Source of the DNA: an uncultured Planctomycetota bacterium
GTDB lineage: Bacteria; Planctomycetota; Planctomycetia; Pirellulales; Thermoguttaceae
Length of the DNA: 5,502 bases
NCBI GenBank assembly: GCA_902797455.1
Contig: CADBTE010000120.1
Location: 1 to 5,502 of the forward strand
Direction of reading: 5' to 3'
The translations under genes and the position numbers were made by a program. This document shows, in pieces, positions 1 through 5,364 of the stretch. The notes under the pieces are model-generated. The model searched no databases, was not told where the DNA came from, and saw only the letters and a list, made by a program, of their open reading frames with translations. Position 1 is the stretch's first letter; the number at the start of each line of letters is the position of its first letter.

Positions 1-1
1 A

Positions 2-508
2 ACGGACGAGGCCGCCGAGGCGAAAGAAGACGAAAAGCCCGTCGCCGAGCAGGGGAAAGGGGACGAAACCGTCGAAAAGACCGCCGCGAAAGAAGAACCC
101 CCCGTCGCCGAAGACGATACCGCTAAAGCGGCCGCCGGACCGCTGGTTCAAATCGAGCCGAGAATCACCGCCGACGCGCTTGCCGATACCGCGGCCGATC
201 CGCCGGAAGTCCCAACCCTCACGGTCGTGACGATCCCCGCGGCCCAGGCCGCCGCGGCACAGGCCGAAGGCGCCGCCCCGCCGCTGGTCGCCCTGGTCCC
301 CGCCCCCGCGGCGGCCGGACAGATCCCCCTGACTATCGGACAAACCGCCTCGGCGGTCCCGCCGGTGTTCGCTAATCCGGCGATCGGACAGGGCGCGGCG
401 ACCCAACTGACGATTCAGCCCTCGGCCGCCGGCGCGGCTGTCCCCCGACTGAACTTGGGGGATAACGTTACCTTGCAGCTGGGGCAGCCGGTTCAGCTGA
501 TTCGCTAG
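2..508 (+). CDS. 3' end of a low-complexity Ala/Pro/Glu-rich protein (partial, function unknown)
   Basis: The frame is open from the left edge to a TAG at 506-508, giving the last 168 residues; the start lies outside the window. The first 45 or so residues are rich in Glu, Lys and Asp with alternating Ala. The rest is Ala/Pro/Gln/Ile-rich, with phrases such as LVALVPAPAAAGQIPL, and it ends in NVTLQLGQPVQLIR. An imperfect internal repeat is visible: AKEDEKPVAE, encoded from about base 20, resembles AKEEPPVAE, encoded from about base 86. I see no catalytic motif, and this reads as a disordered or linker-like tail. The last 41 bases overlap the convergent glycosyltransferase gene. A strong terminator sits about 180 bases downstream. 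An in-frame ATG-type start at 227 would give only 93 residues, but the frame is open upstream with the same amino-acid bias, so I take the gene as running in from the left. I do not recognise a family. Confidence 0.6.
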   Translation, partial: TDEAAEAKEDEKPVAEQGKGDETVEKTAAKEEPPVAEDDTAKAAAGPLVQIEPRITADALADTAADPPEVPTLTVVTIPAAQAAAAQAEGAAPPLVALVPAPAAAGQIPLTIGQTASAVPPVFANPAIGQGAATQLTIQPSAAGAAVPRLNLGDNVTLQLGQPVQLIR

Positions 509-1793
509 CCGATTCCCCCGGCAGACGAATGCCAAGATCGCTGAATCGGTAGACCCGCAGAATCACTGCCCCGGGCTCCCCCAGCGCGCCGGCCCCGACG
601 CGGACGGTTAAAACGGGACTCTTATCGGCCAGAAGCTTTTTGTCGATCGGCGAGTACGCGCCCGGGCGGCTCTGCAGTACATACCAGCGGAAGCGGGGGA
701 TGGATACTTCTTCCCCCGCTTTTTTTTTCGCGACGGCGTCCCGCAGCCGCTGCAGCGTCATGCAGTTCGCCGTTAGTTTGCCGTCGCGCCGGTACAGATC
801 GAGCGTCGCGGTGGAAAACGGCGCGAAAAGCACCGCCTCCCGCGGCGGTGTGTGACGATTGAGCCACTCGAGAACCTCCCCGCCGAGCGAGTCCCAGTAG
901 TAGGTCGGCTCCATCCCCCGGGCCTCGGCCCCGCCTGCCCCGCCGATCAAGGCGTTGTAGTACGAAAGCCCGTTCGGGAAATAGAGAATCGGCCCGTAAA
1001 GCGAGCCGGCCAGTATTGCCAGCGACGCGGCCCGGCGCGCTCCCCCCTGTTCGAACAGCCGGGCCAGCGCGCAGCCGGCGGCGATCCCCGCGAACGGAAA
1101 CGCCGCGATAAACAGCCGCGTCCCGTCGTGGACCGGCAGACCCGGAATCGCGCGAACGGCCAAAAGCGTCAGCGCGCAGAAGATCGCTAAATACACCGTG
1201 CCGGCCCCCCGCCGGCGGCGAACCGCCGCCGGCGCGAGAATCATGCCGAACAGCAGCCCCGGCGGGACGGTGACCGCCAGCCAAAACAGAGTGTTCCACC
1301 AGGGAAGAGGATGGTTTAGGTCGGCGCGCTTTCCCAAAAACTCGATGGCGATGTTGTAGCTCTCCCGGTGGGTATTGAGGTAAATAAACCGGGACATGCC
1401 GGCGATCGGGTGGTGCCACAGCGGGGGATTCAGCGCGAAAAAGACCGCCGCGGCGCAGACCAGGGCTAAAGCGGCGGATACAGCGGCGCGGCGAAAACCG
1501 CGCCGGCGGGTAAGAATCACGGCGTAAAGCGGCAGAAGTGTCGCGGCGGCGATTAAGCCGGTCGCCTTCGCCGCGGCGCACGCGCCGATCGCCGCGCCGA
1601 AAAGCGCGGCGCAGCGGCGTTTTTCCAGCGCGGGACGGAACGCTCCCCACGCCAGAAGCCAGAACGACAGTACAATCGAGTCGCAAAACGCCAGCTGCGC
1701 GTGGACGAATACCCCGGGGATCATGAGGATCGCGGCGATCGAAAAGAACCCCGCCGCCGGCGATACCTCCCGGGCCAGCCGGTAAAAGACCAC
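468..1793 (-). CDS. C-terminal 441-residue fragment of the GT39 glycosyltransferase
   Basis: After the second stop (1950-1952) the frame is open to TAA at 468-470. The coding-like stretch begins at LRKSFPGVV directly after that stop, and there is no ATG between it and position 1793. GTG at 1793 is the first conventional alternative start. It would cut off the EGHP motif, and no Shine-Dalgarno sequence precedes it, so independent translation is doubtful. The fragment carries most of the membrane helices and the C-terminal soluble portion. It contains a run of nine A on the coding strand (720-728) that encodes KKK and could be prone to slippage. I list it because gene finders would call it; biologically it belongs with the pseudogene. 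Confidence 0.4.
   Translation of the reverse strand: MVFYRLAREVSPAAGFFSIAAILMIPGVFVHAQLAFCDSIVLSFWLLAWGAFRPALEKRRCAALFGAAIGACAAAKATGLIAAATLLPLYAVILTRRRGFRRAAVSAALALVCAAAVFFALNPPLWHHPIAGMSRFIYLNTHRESYNIAIEFLGKRADLNHPLPWWNTLFWLAVTVPPGLLFGMILAPAAVRRRRGAGTVYLAIFCALTLLAVRAIPGLPVHDGTRLFIAAFPFAGIAAGCALARLFEQGGARRAASLAILAGSLYGPILYFPNGLSYYNALIGGAGGAEARGMEPTYYWDSLGGEVLEWLNRHTPPREAVLFAPFSTATLDLYRRDGKLTANCMTLQRLRDAVAKKKAGEEVSIPRFRWYVLQSRPGAYSPIDKKLLADKSPVLTVRVGAGALGEPGAVILRVYRFSDLGIRLPGESASESAEPAAPAAR
691..728 (+). terminator. Rho-independent terminator for the leftmost plus-strand gene, inside the opposing coding sequence
   Basis: A perfect 10-bp stem (AAGCGGGGGA at 691-700, TCCCCCGCTT at 712-721) closes an 11-base loop and runs into nine consecutive T (720-728). 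This is the textbook form of an intrinsic terminator reading on the plus strand. There is no matching T-tract on the minus side, so it is directional. It lies 180 bases after the stop of the plus-strand gene and within the antisense glycosyltransferase coding region, where the same bases encode KKKAGEEVSIP. It therefore probably ends the leftmost gene's transcript and is also read as protein-coding sequence on the other strand. Confidence 0.75.
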
Positions 1794-1934
1794 CCCCAGC
1801 GCCGCGGCGAACAGGAGAATCGGACCGAACCGCCGCGCCTGCCGGGGAGCGAGCCAGCCGCGCGCCAGGTGCCGGCCCGCGGCGATCGTTAGGACGTAGC
1901 CGCATGGGTGCCCCTCGACGGTGACTACCCCCGG

Positions 1935-1969
1935 AAAACTCTTGCGAAGCTATAATTAGTCAAAACTCT
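1935..1969. repeat. 8-bp direct repeats (AAAACTCT) bracketing the double stop
   Basis: AAAACTCT occurs at 1935-1942 and again at 1962-1969, a period of exactly 27 bases. The two stop codons of the glycosyltransferase (1950-1952 and 1956-1958) lie between the copies. Recombination between the copies would remove 27 bases, both stops included, and keep the frame. Whether the intervening 19 bases are original or were gained cannot be told from this sequence alone. Confidence 0.5.
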
Positions 1970-2153
1970 CGGCCAGTGGCCGGCGGCCGAGCGCCCCGAA
2001 CCAGCGATCGGCTTTGGCGACCCGCCCGAAGGTGTCCCCCTCGTCCCATGAGTAGGGAAGCGCGCCGGTCAGCGCCAAAAGCCCGGCGGCCGCGCAAAGG
2101 GCCAGCGCGGCGGCGATCAGCGCCGGGGGTATTGGACGTTTGTTTTCGGGCAT
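1956..2153 (-). CDS. N-terminal fragment of the interrupted GT39 glycosyltransferase (65 aa)
   Basis: This is the part of the glycosyltransferase that would actually be translated from its own start: ATG at 2153 to TAA at 1956. It holds a basic N-terminus, one membrane-spanning segment (about residues 11-30) and the WDEGD motif at 36-40, then stops at AESFD. An extended -10 promoter lies about 80 bases upstream. The ribosome site is weak (GAGCGAAGCG just before ATG). On its own it would be a short membrane peptide without transferase activity. Confidence 0.5.
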   Translation of the reverse strand: MPENKRPIPPALIAAALALCAAAGLLALTGALPYSWDEGDTFGRVAKADRWFGALGRRPLAESFD

Positions 2154-2239
2154 CGCTTCGCTCGGGGAATGTCGATTGGGCTGAAGGGGGAAGGGCGAAA
2201 CCGCGGCCGATCGGGGAGGCCGGACGGAACGAAAAGAAG

Positions 2240-2268
2240 ATTATACCACCAAATTTCTTCGGCCGTGA
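2240..2268 (-). promoter_or_regulatory. Extended -10 promoter for the GT39 gene
   Basis: On the minus strand TGGTATAAT contains a perfect TATAAT (2245 to 2240) preceded by the TGn extension. The matching -35 place (2268 to 2263, 17-bp spacer) reads TCACGG, which is poor, as is often true of extended -10 promoters. Transcription would start near 2233, giving a leader of about 80 bases before the ATG at 2153. This is the most AT-rich spot in the divergent intergenic region. Confidence 0.55.
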
Positions 2269-2290
2269 GCTCTGGCGCTCCCCGGCCGAA
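2258..2290. repeat. Perfect 8-bp inverted repeat TTCGGCCG-N17-CGGCCGAA in the divergent promoter region
   Basis: TTCGGCCG (2258-2265) and CGGCCGAA (2283-2290) are exact reverse complements separated by 17 bases. The left arm overlaps the -35 position of the minus-strand promoter, and the right arm lies 76 bases before the start codon of the plus-strand peptidase. It could be an operator for a dimeric regulator or a hairpin. In DNA this rich in GC an 8-bp match can also occur by chance. No known regulator box is recognised. Confidence 0.3.
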
Positions 2291-2366
2291 TCGGGTACAT
2301 TGGTTCCTATCGAAATATTCACACAAGCAAGACCGGTTCCCGCCGGGAGAAAGAAGTACCCCCCCG

Positions 2367-3422
2367 ATGAACTTCGCGGTTCAAATCGTTTCGCTGTTTG
2401 CCGCCGGCGCCCTGGCGGGGCTTTTGGCCGAGTGGCTCTCGCGCCGGTTCAGCGGCGCGCCGGCCGCCGCGCCGCGGCGCTTGGGCGCCGCGCTTGCGCT
2501 CGGTTCCCTGGCCGCCGGGTACTGGTACTTCCTGGAGCGCGCCGGCGATCCGCCTTTGGCCGGCTATGCCGTTCGTATGGCGGCGGCGTTTGTGATGCTC
2601 ACCGTCTCGCTGACCGACTTCGATCTGCTGATGATCCCCGACGCGGTGATGATCCCCGCCACGACCGCGGCGGTCGCGGCGATGACCGCCTTCGACGCGG
2701 CTTTCCCGGTCGACTGGATTACCGAAGACGGCTTCCTCACCCAGACGATGCCGATGACCGCGCTCCCCCCGTGGCTGATGCCCGGGGCCGGTACGATGCT
2801 CGCCGTTTCGATCGCCGGGTGGCTGTTTTGGTGCTTCGCCCTGCTCGATCGGAGGTTTTACCCCAAACTGGGGATTCGGCGCGCGGGTTATCTGTTTTTC
2901 CGCCGGCTGGGGCTGTCGCGCCTGACGTGGATTCTCGCCGCTTTGGCCCTGGGAGGAGGCGCCGCCGCGATTCTGGTGGCGTGCCGATGGCCCGCCTGCC
3001 TGCCGCGGCTGTTCTCGTCGGTGGTCGGCGCCGCGGCGGCGATGGTTCTTATCTGGGCCGTGCGCCTGGTCGGGCGGGCGCTGCTGGGGCGCGAGGCGAT
3101 GGGGTTCGGCGATGTCGTGCTGATGGGGTTCATCGGCGCGGTTGTCGGCTGGCAGGGGGCCGTCGCGGTATTCTTTTTGGCGCCGTTCGCCGGGATTGTT
3201 TTCGCCCTGGCGCGCGCCGCGATTCGGACCGAGCGCGAGATTCCCTACGGGCCGTTCCTCTGCCTGGCCGCCGCGGCGGTGTACTTTCTGTGGGGACCGA
3301 TCTGGCGCGCGGCCGCCGAACTGTTCTGCGCCCCGGCGGTGGTGTTAATCCTCGCCGCCGTCTGCCTGGCGGCCTTAGTCGTTCTGCTGGGGCTCATCCG
3401 CCTGATCCGCGCCCTGTTTTAG
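2367..3422 (+). CDS. A24-family prepilin peptidase (type IV leader peptidase-like)
   Basis: A 351-residue polytopic membrane protein with the two catalytic aspartate sites of the A24 family. The first is TDFDLLMIPD (83-92), matching the family's D-x(n)-(L/I)PD element. The second is GFGDVVLM (246-253), matching GxGD. PYGPFL (293-298) matches the conserved P-(F/Y)-GPFL stretch. Such enzymes cut the leader of type IV pilins and type II-secretion pseudopilins at the cytoplasmic face of the membrane. The N-terminal Cys-rich methylase domain of classical PilD is absent, since the protein begins directly with a membrane helix. A loop with RRFYPKLGIRR and about 30 further residues separates two helices. 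The ATG at 2367 was chosen because the hydrophobic segment starts there and GGGAGAAAG (2345-2353) precedes it, though at a long distance; the in-frame ATG at 2169 would add 66 polar residues. The last 48 bases overlap the convergent membrane protein gene. No pilin gene is in view. Confidence 0.85.
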   Translation: MNFAVQIVSLFAAGALAGLLAEWLSRRFSGAPAAAPRRLGAALALGSLAAGYWYFLERAGDPPLAGYAVRMAAAFVMLTVSLTDFDLLMIPDAVMIPATTAAVAAMTAFDAAFPVDWITEDGFLTQTMPMTALPPWLMPGAGTMLAVSIAGWLFWCFALLDRRFYPKLGIRRAGYLFFRRLGLSRLTWILAALALGGGAAAILVACRWPACLPRLFSSVVGAAAAMVLIWAVRLVGRALLGREAMGFGDVVLMGFIGAVVGWQGAVAVFFLAPFAGIVFALARAAIRTEREIPYGPFLCLAAAAVYFLWGPIWRAAAELFCAPAVVLILAAVCLAALVVLLGLIRLIRALF

Positions 3423-3890
3423 CGGCGGTTCCCCCCCGCCGGAGGGGGGCTGTTTATCTGTTTCGGAAGCTTTCCCCACCGCCTGGTCGCGCAGGCGGTC
3501 GAGGGCGTATTGAATAGAAATCTTCTCGGCCTGGTTGATCGACTGCTCCAGCTTATAGTGGAGCCGAACGGCGACGAAATCGATCACCGCCAAAATGATC
3601 CCCGCCCCCAGGGCGATGAGGACCAGTCCCCAAAAGGCGAGGAACAGTTTGGGATGCTCCCGCGGCGAGACCCCCAGCCCGAGGAGCATGCCGATCGCGG
3701 CGACCGCGAACAGAAGGTTCATCTTGAACCGGCGCGACGTCTGGTCGATGAGGAACTTCGCCAGCTCCGGCGCCATTCGGTCGCGTTTGAACAAGATCAC
3801 CGCCGCGCGCCGGCCGAGGACGCGGAACTGCCAGACGGAAAACAGCAGCAGTACGCAGGCCAGGGCTATCCCAGTGATTTTTGTGTCCAT
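3375..3890 (-). CDS. Small three-helix membrane protein, conserved-hypothetical type
   Basis: A 171-residue protein with three likely membrane helices at about 5-24, 58-76 and 82-105. A basic stretch (GRRAAVILFKRDRMAPELAKF..SRRFKMN) lies between helices one and two. A polar, possibly helical segment follows (111-140, YKLEQSINQAEKISIQYALDRLRD). The last 30 residues are Gly/Pro/Gln/Asp-rich and look disordered. It starts at ATG 3890, 24 bases after the stop of the oxidoreductase gene on the same strand, so the two are probably co-transcribed. Its ribosome site is weak (GCGGGAAAC). The terminal 15 codons overlap the 3' end of the convergent peptidase gene, and the disordered tail contains the overlapping part. 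Small membrane proteins of this architecture are common in planctomycete genomes as uncharacterised proteins. I cannot name a function, and no catalytic or metal-binding motif is visible. Confidence 0.75.
   Translation of the reverse strand: MDTKITGIALACVLLLFSVWQFRVLGRRAAVILFKRDRMAPELAKFLIDQTSRRFKMNLLFAVAAIGMLLGLGVSPREHPKLFLAFWGLVLIALGAGIILAVIDFVAVRLHYKLEQSINQAEKISIQYALDRLRDQAVGKASETDKQPPSGGGEPPLKQGADQADEPQQND
3431..3463 (+). terminator. Terminator hairpin after the prepilin peptidase
   Basis: Nine bases after the peptidase stop, CCCCCC and GGGGGG (within 3431-3449) form a pure G:C stem around a loop of about seven bases. A T-rich but interrupted run follows (TGTTTATCTGTTT, 3451-3463). It fits an intrinsic terminator for the plus strand, with a weaker U-tract than the one at 691-728. 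On the minus strand the same bases encode the PPSGGGEPP part of the small membrane protein's tail. Confidence 0.5.
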
Positions 3891-3914
3891 CGGCGTGTTT
3901 CCCGCGTCGGTGTT

Positions 3915-5153
3915 TTATACTTCGGGGATCGTGTAGGGCGCCCGCTGGACCCGGCGGACCAGGCGGTTGGCGTCGTCGTCCCCCTCAAAGCGGCACTGTT
4001 CCGCGTTCCAGACCAAATCGCGCCCGACGCGGTACCCGATGTTGAAGATCTGACAGGCCGCGGCGGTCCGGGCGCCGTACAGGACGTCTTGGAACGGACG
4101 GACCCGATTCCTGACCGAGTAGGCGAAGTCATCGGCGATCCGCGTCGCCCCGCCGTGGTAGCGGCGCACGTCGACCGCCTTCAGCGGCTGGACGCCGAAA
4201 TCCAGATGCTTGACCTTCCCCTCGGTTCCGACGATCGTGATGTCGTAGTCGGTCCCCGGGGCGTGGTGAACCTGAACGCCGTTGGCGTAGACCAGCGTTA
4301 CAAAGTCGGTGTTGTTTTCGCCCGATCGCGGCTGCAGCAGTTTCACCGGTTCCTCGGCGTCGAGCCCGATGGCGTACAGCGCCCCGCCGAATTTGTGCGC
4401 GCCCCAGTCGGCCAAAAAGCCGTTGCAGTACTCGCGGTACCGCCGCCAGCCCCCGCCGTAGTTGCCGCTGCAGCGCTCTTTGTTGTACGGCGCCCAGGGG
4501 GCCTGCCCCAGCCAGCGGTCCCAGTCGGCCCCCTCGGGAACCGGCTCGGGCGGGAGGGTGCACTCGATTCCCGCGGCGCCGACCTCGCAGAAGACCTCTT
4601 TTACCTCCCCGATGCGGCCGCTCTGGACGATCGGGGCGAGATAGCCGTAGTCCTCCATCACCCGCTGCGAGCCGCTGGTCACCACGCGGTTGTATTTGCG
4701 CGCCGCCGCGACGACGATTCGGTTCTCCTGCAGGGTGAGGGTCAGCGGCTTTTCGCTGTAGACGTCTTTGCCCGCCATACACGACTCGACGATCAGCTTG
4801 GTGTGCCAGTGGTCCGGCGCGGCGATGAATACCACGTCGAAATCGGAACGATCGAGGATTTCCTCGTACCGGTCAAAGAGGATGCAGTCGTCGTTCCCGT
4901 AGATGCCGCGGATCCGGTCGCGCGCGGCGATCCCTTTTTCGGGGAAGCAGTCGCAGATACCCATTAAGCAGAAATTGCCGTTGGGGGTCAGATCCCCGAT
5001 GAGGTCATTCGCGCGGTTTCCCGCGCCGATCATCCCGGCGATCAGCCGGTTGGAGGGAGCCGTGGCCGCGTCGAGACCAAGAACACGGCCGCTGACAAAA
5101 AGCGGCGCGCAGACAGCCAAAAACGAACGTCGGGAAAGATGATGCTGCTTCAT
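3915..5153 (-). CDS. Tat-exported Gfo/Idh/MocA-family oxidoreductase
   Basis: A 412-residue NAD(P)-dependent oxidoreductase of the Gfo/Idh/MocA family, members of which act on sugars, inositols or sugar derivatives. The N-terminus carries a twin-arginine signal, SRRSFLAV (7-14), followed by a hydrophobic stretch, so the folded, cofactor-loaded protein is expected outside the cytoplasm. Next come the Rossmann loop IGAGNRA (42-48), DHWH (114-117), the family's EKP motif with its conserved Lys (134-136), and DWGAHKFG (249-256) with the likely catalytic His of this subfamily. The C-terminal RPFQDVLYGARTA and GDDDANRL elements are typical of planctomycete paralogues. The ATG at 5153 was chosen for the Tat signal and for AGGA (5165 to 5162) eight bases before it. 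The frame stays open upstream to about 5432, but that part is not protein-like. The substrate cannot be read from sequence. The downstream partner is the small membrane protein. Confidence 0.92.
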   Translation of the reverse strand: MKQHHLSRRSFLAVCAPLFVSGRVLGLDAATAPSNRLIAGMIGAGNRANDLIGDLTPNGNFCLMGICDCFPEKGIAARDRIRGIYGNDDCILFDRYEEILDRSDFDVVFIAAPDHWHTKLIVESCMAGKDVYSEKPLTLTLQENRIVVAAARKYNRVVTSGSQRVMEDYGYLAPIVQSGRIGEVKEVFCEVGAAGIECTLPPEPVPEGADWDRWLGQAPWAPYNKERCSGNYGGGWRRYREYCNGFLADWGAHKFGGALYAIGLDAEEPVKLLQPRSGENNTDFVTLVYANGVQVHHAPGTDYDITIVGTEGKVKHLDFGVQPLKAVDVRRYHGGATRIADDFAYSVRNRVRPFQDVLYGARTAAACQIFNIGYRVGRDLVWNAEQCRFEGDDDANRLVRRVQRAPYTIPEV

Positions 5154-5238
5154 GGACGGGGTCCTAAATGTTTTTTTGATCCGTAAAGGGGTTATTGCCG
5201 GCGCGGCGGCAAAAAGACGACCGCCCGCCGCCAGAGGT

Positions 5239-5287
5239 ATTTTAGGCCTGGGAAAACCAAAAATCAAGTAAGGGACGGTTTTTAAAA
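5239..5287 (-). promoter_or_regulatory. Sigma70-type promoter with AT-rich upstream element for the oxidoreductase operon
   Basis: Reading the minus strand, TTGATT (5267 to 5262) and TAAAAT (5244 to 5239) are separated by exactly 17 bases, a good match to the -35/-10 consensus (4 of 6 and 5 of 6). Upstream, GTTTTTAAAAC (5278-5288) gives an AT-rich patch that resembles an UP element and is also nearly palindromic. The predicted start near 5232 leaves a leader of about 79 bases. It contains a possible 6-bp GGCGGC/GCCGCC stem (5205-5232) and ends in the AGGA ribosome site. Confidence 0.6.
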
Positions 5288-5300
5288 CGATCCTTCCGTG

Positions 5301-5320
5301 AAAAATCCCCCGCCGCGGGG
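5301..5320 (-). terminator. Terminator-like hairpin on the minus strand, upstream of the oxidoreductase promoter
   Basis: On the minus strand CCCCG-CGG-CGGGG (5320 to 5308) is followed by GATTTTT, a short G:C hairpin with a five-T run. It lies 45 bases beyond the stop of the short frame that enters from the right edge and just before the promoter of the oxidoreductase, so it would separate the two transcripts. Stem and T-run are both short. The surrounding bases also form a 12-bp palindrome (GCGGGGCCCCGC) that could compete. Confidence 0.4.
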
Positions 5321-5364
5321 CCCCGCCCCCTTGCGCGTGTTTTCTTTGAAGGTAAAATTCGCCT

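Larger units (their letters stand above)
468..2153 (-). pseudogene. GT39-like membrane glycosyltransferase (ArnT/PMT type), interrupted by two in-frame stops
   Basis: Read from ATG at 2153 to TAA at 468, this frame encodes 561 codons, a normal size for GT39/PMT_2 enzymes. These move a sugar from a polyprenyl-phosphate carrier to an acceptor outside the cytoplasmic membrane. Codons 66 (TAA) and 68 (TAG) are stops, but the frame is the same on both sides. Visible family features are an N-terminal membrane anchor (11-30), the acidic WDEGD motif (36-40) on the first external loop where the catalytic Asp/Glu sits, EGHP (80-83), several hydrophobic helices, NPPLWHHP (about 242-249), HDGTRLFIAAFPF (342-354), and a soluble C-terminal part containing GMEPTYYWDSL (413-423). 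The two stops separate WDEGD from the rest, so neither fragment should be active unless the stops are read through. The tail overlaps the convergent gene by 41 bases. Just past the stop lies a 6-bp hairpin (441-462) without a T-tract. The family call is firm; pseudogene status is inferred. Confidence 0.75.

Noticed and set aside
622..1905. A long minus-strand frame of about 427 codons inside the glycosyltransferase region
   Set aside because: It is Arg/Gly/Pro-rich with no domain. The neighbouring frame carries all GT39 motifs and membrane helices, so this is a by-product of high GC.
1950..1958. Reassigned stop codons (TAA/TAG read as an amino acid) as a general code change
   Set aside because: The other genes here end with TAA or TAG at sensible places, so the standard meaning holds. 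Only local readthrough stays possible.
2169..2366. An earlier start for the peptidase at 2169
   Set aside because: The 66 extra residues are polar and basic, run through the promoter region, and lie ahead of the N-terminal membrane helix.
1976..3517. A plus-strand frame of 513 codons across the intergenic region and the peptidase
   Set aside because: Its translation is Arg/Pro/Gly-rich and it covers a clear promoter region. The peptidase frame has the catalytic motifs.
3510..4967. A plus-strand frame of 485 codons antisense to the oxidoreductase
   Set aside because: It is an Asp/Arg/Val/Pro-rich shadow without motifs. The minus strand has an unmistakable Tat-type oxidoreductase.
5102..5134. 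A lipoprotein signal (LAVC) in the oxidoreductase N-terminus
   Set aside because: Val right before Cys does not fit the lipobox, and the Cys sits at the start of the hydrophobic run and not at its end.
5331..5358. A plus-strand promoter TTGCGC-16-TAAAAT
   Set aside because: The -35 is weak, and no plus-strand gene or RNA is recognisable downstream within the window.
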